This document shows, in pieces, positions 5,063 through 5,547 of a stretch of DNA of 5,547 bases (position 1 is its first letter; each line of letters starts with the position of its first letter). Source of the stretch: Planctomycetota bacterium. Its GTDB lineage: Bacteria > Planctomycetota > Phycisphaerae > WQYP01. The notes under the pieces are model-generated. The model did not search any database and had not been told where the DNA came from. It saw only the letters and a list, made by a program, of their open reading frames with translations. The translations under genes and the position numbers were made by a program. The stretch is from assembly GCA_021785155.1 (NCBI GenBank), contig JAJYGE010000546.1, forward strand, positions 1 through 5,547. The letters run 5' to 3'.

Positions 5063-5539
5063 CTAGGACTCTGTGCCTTTGCCTGCGTGGCTTTTCACAG
5101 GCAAAGGGCATCTTGGCCCGAAAAATCTGTCACGCACCCGATACCAGATGCTCTGCGGCGCTCGGCCATCAAAATTGCCGGTATCGCTGTTTTCAACATC
5201 GGATAGCTCGTGGCGTTGTTCCGATGCCGCGTTGCCCGGCTGAAAATGATCGACGGTATTTTTGGAGAGCTCTTTTTCCAGCAGGCGAAGATCCCGGGTA
5301 TACGCGTACATCATGGAGCATGCAGACAGATAGTGCCCACGGATGGTGCCGCCCTGTCCTCCAGCATCCCACCCGCCCAACGTTGGAGCCTTGGTCGGCA
5401 GACGCGATACTTTCTGGAAGGACGCCAGCAGCCGGTCGCAGTCATAAGCGAGTATATGATTCAGATCATGGATCATGTTGTCATGAAATGGCCCGTGTAA
5501 AAGTGTGACATCCGCCAGATCGAAACTGTATGCCTTCAT
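5063..5539 (-). pseudogene. N-terminal fragment of a GH127 (DUF1680-type) beta-L-arabinofuranosidase-like enzyme
   Basis: Residues 1-91 match the start of the GH127/DUF1680 family: FDLADVTLLHGPFHD (6-20), DRLLASFQKVSRLPTKAPTLGGWD (35-58) and RGHYLSACSMMYAYTRDLRLLEK (67-89). Family members are usually 600 or more residues long and release arabinose-type sugars from plant or algal glycans. Here similarity stops near residue 91 (about position 5265), and the rest, to the TAG at 5063-5065, matches nothing I know in any of the three minus-strand frames. The expected continuation with the catalytic region is absent. The ATG at 5537-5539 is eight bases from the window edge, so a signal peptide could lie further upstream. 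The most likely reading is a gene cut by deletion or rearrangement, with random sequence up to the chance stop; a misassembly is the main alternative. It runs in the same direction as the DUF58 gene, 61 bases before it. Confidence 0.6.
5074..5110. repeat. Long inverted repeat at the 3' end of the hydrolase fragment
   Basis: TGCCTTTGCCTG (5074-5085) is the reverse complement of CAGGCAAAGGGCA (5098-5110) apart from one extra G, giving a 10-bp perfect stem plus two more pairs past a bulge, around a 12-base loop. It lies in the part of the fragment without family similarity, just before its stop codon. No T-run follows on the minus strand, so it is not a standard terminator. It may be a 3'-end stabilising hairpin or the relic of a mobile or repetitive element at the breakpoint. 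Confidence 0.6.
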
Positions 5540-5547
5540 GGGTAAGG

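Noticed and set aside
5063..5265. Simple frameshift restoring the GH127 reading frame
   Set aside because: The other two minus-strand frames were read by eye and show no recognisable GH127 continuation.
5041..5508. 155-codon plus-strand ORF opposite the hydrolase fragment
   Set aside because: Cys/Arg-rich shadow translation; the opposite strand has clear GH127 family motifs in its first 91 residues.

Overview
The window looks like chromosomal DNA of a planctomycete-type bacterium, possibly Phycisphaerae-like. The evidence is a Sec-exported protein with a C-terminal PEP-CTERM-like anchor, a LuxR/GerE-type regulator whose N-terminal half resembles the planctomycete family, a DUF58 protein and a GH127-type sugar hydrolase fragment. 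The phylum call is inferred from protein style only; there is no rRNA or other marker gene. No tRNA, CRISPR array or intact insertion sequence was seen.

Layout. Positions 1-1070 (+) hold the C-terminal part of an unrecognised, probably membrane-anchored protein. Positions 1071-1278 are non-coding apart from two hairpins; one of these is the likely tatA terminator. A very short ORF with a good ribosome binding site (1263-1295, +) runs into the tatA 3' end. tatA (1279-1587, -) has its own promoter and a terminator-like hairpin in its leader. Next comes a LuxR-type regulator (1749-2576, -). Divergent from it, across 217 bp containing promoters and inverted repeats, is the PEP-CTERM-like exported protein (2794-3681, +). 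Facing that gene is a complete transcription unit for a 34-residue Lys/Ser-rich protein (3876-3980, -), with promoter, A/T-rich upstream element, near-perfect Shine-Dalgarno and intrinsic terminator. A DUF58 protein (4105-5001, -) and the N-terminal remnant of a GH127-type glycoside hydrolase (5063-5539, -) complete the window.

How the parts may work together. The LuxR-type gene and the surface-protein gene share one intergenic control region, so regulation of the latter by the former is plausible but unproven. TatA serves the Tat export pathway and the PEP-CTERM-like protein has a Sec signal; neither the other Tat components nor an exosortase is in view. DUF58 proteins usually sit beside a MoxR ATPase and Bat-like membrane proteins; here the DUF58 gene stands without them. 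The most novel-looking item is the tiny basic gene: it has every signal of strong expression, carries an SPKK motif known from DNA-binding histone tails, and is short enough that ordinary gene calling may miss it.
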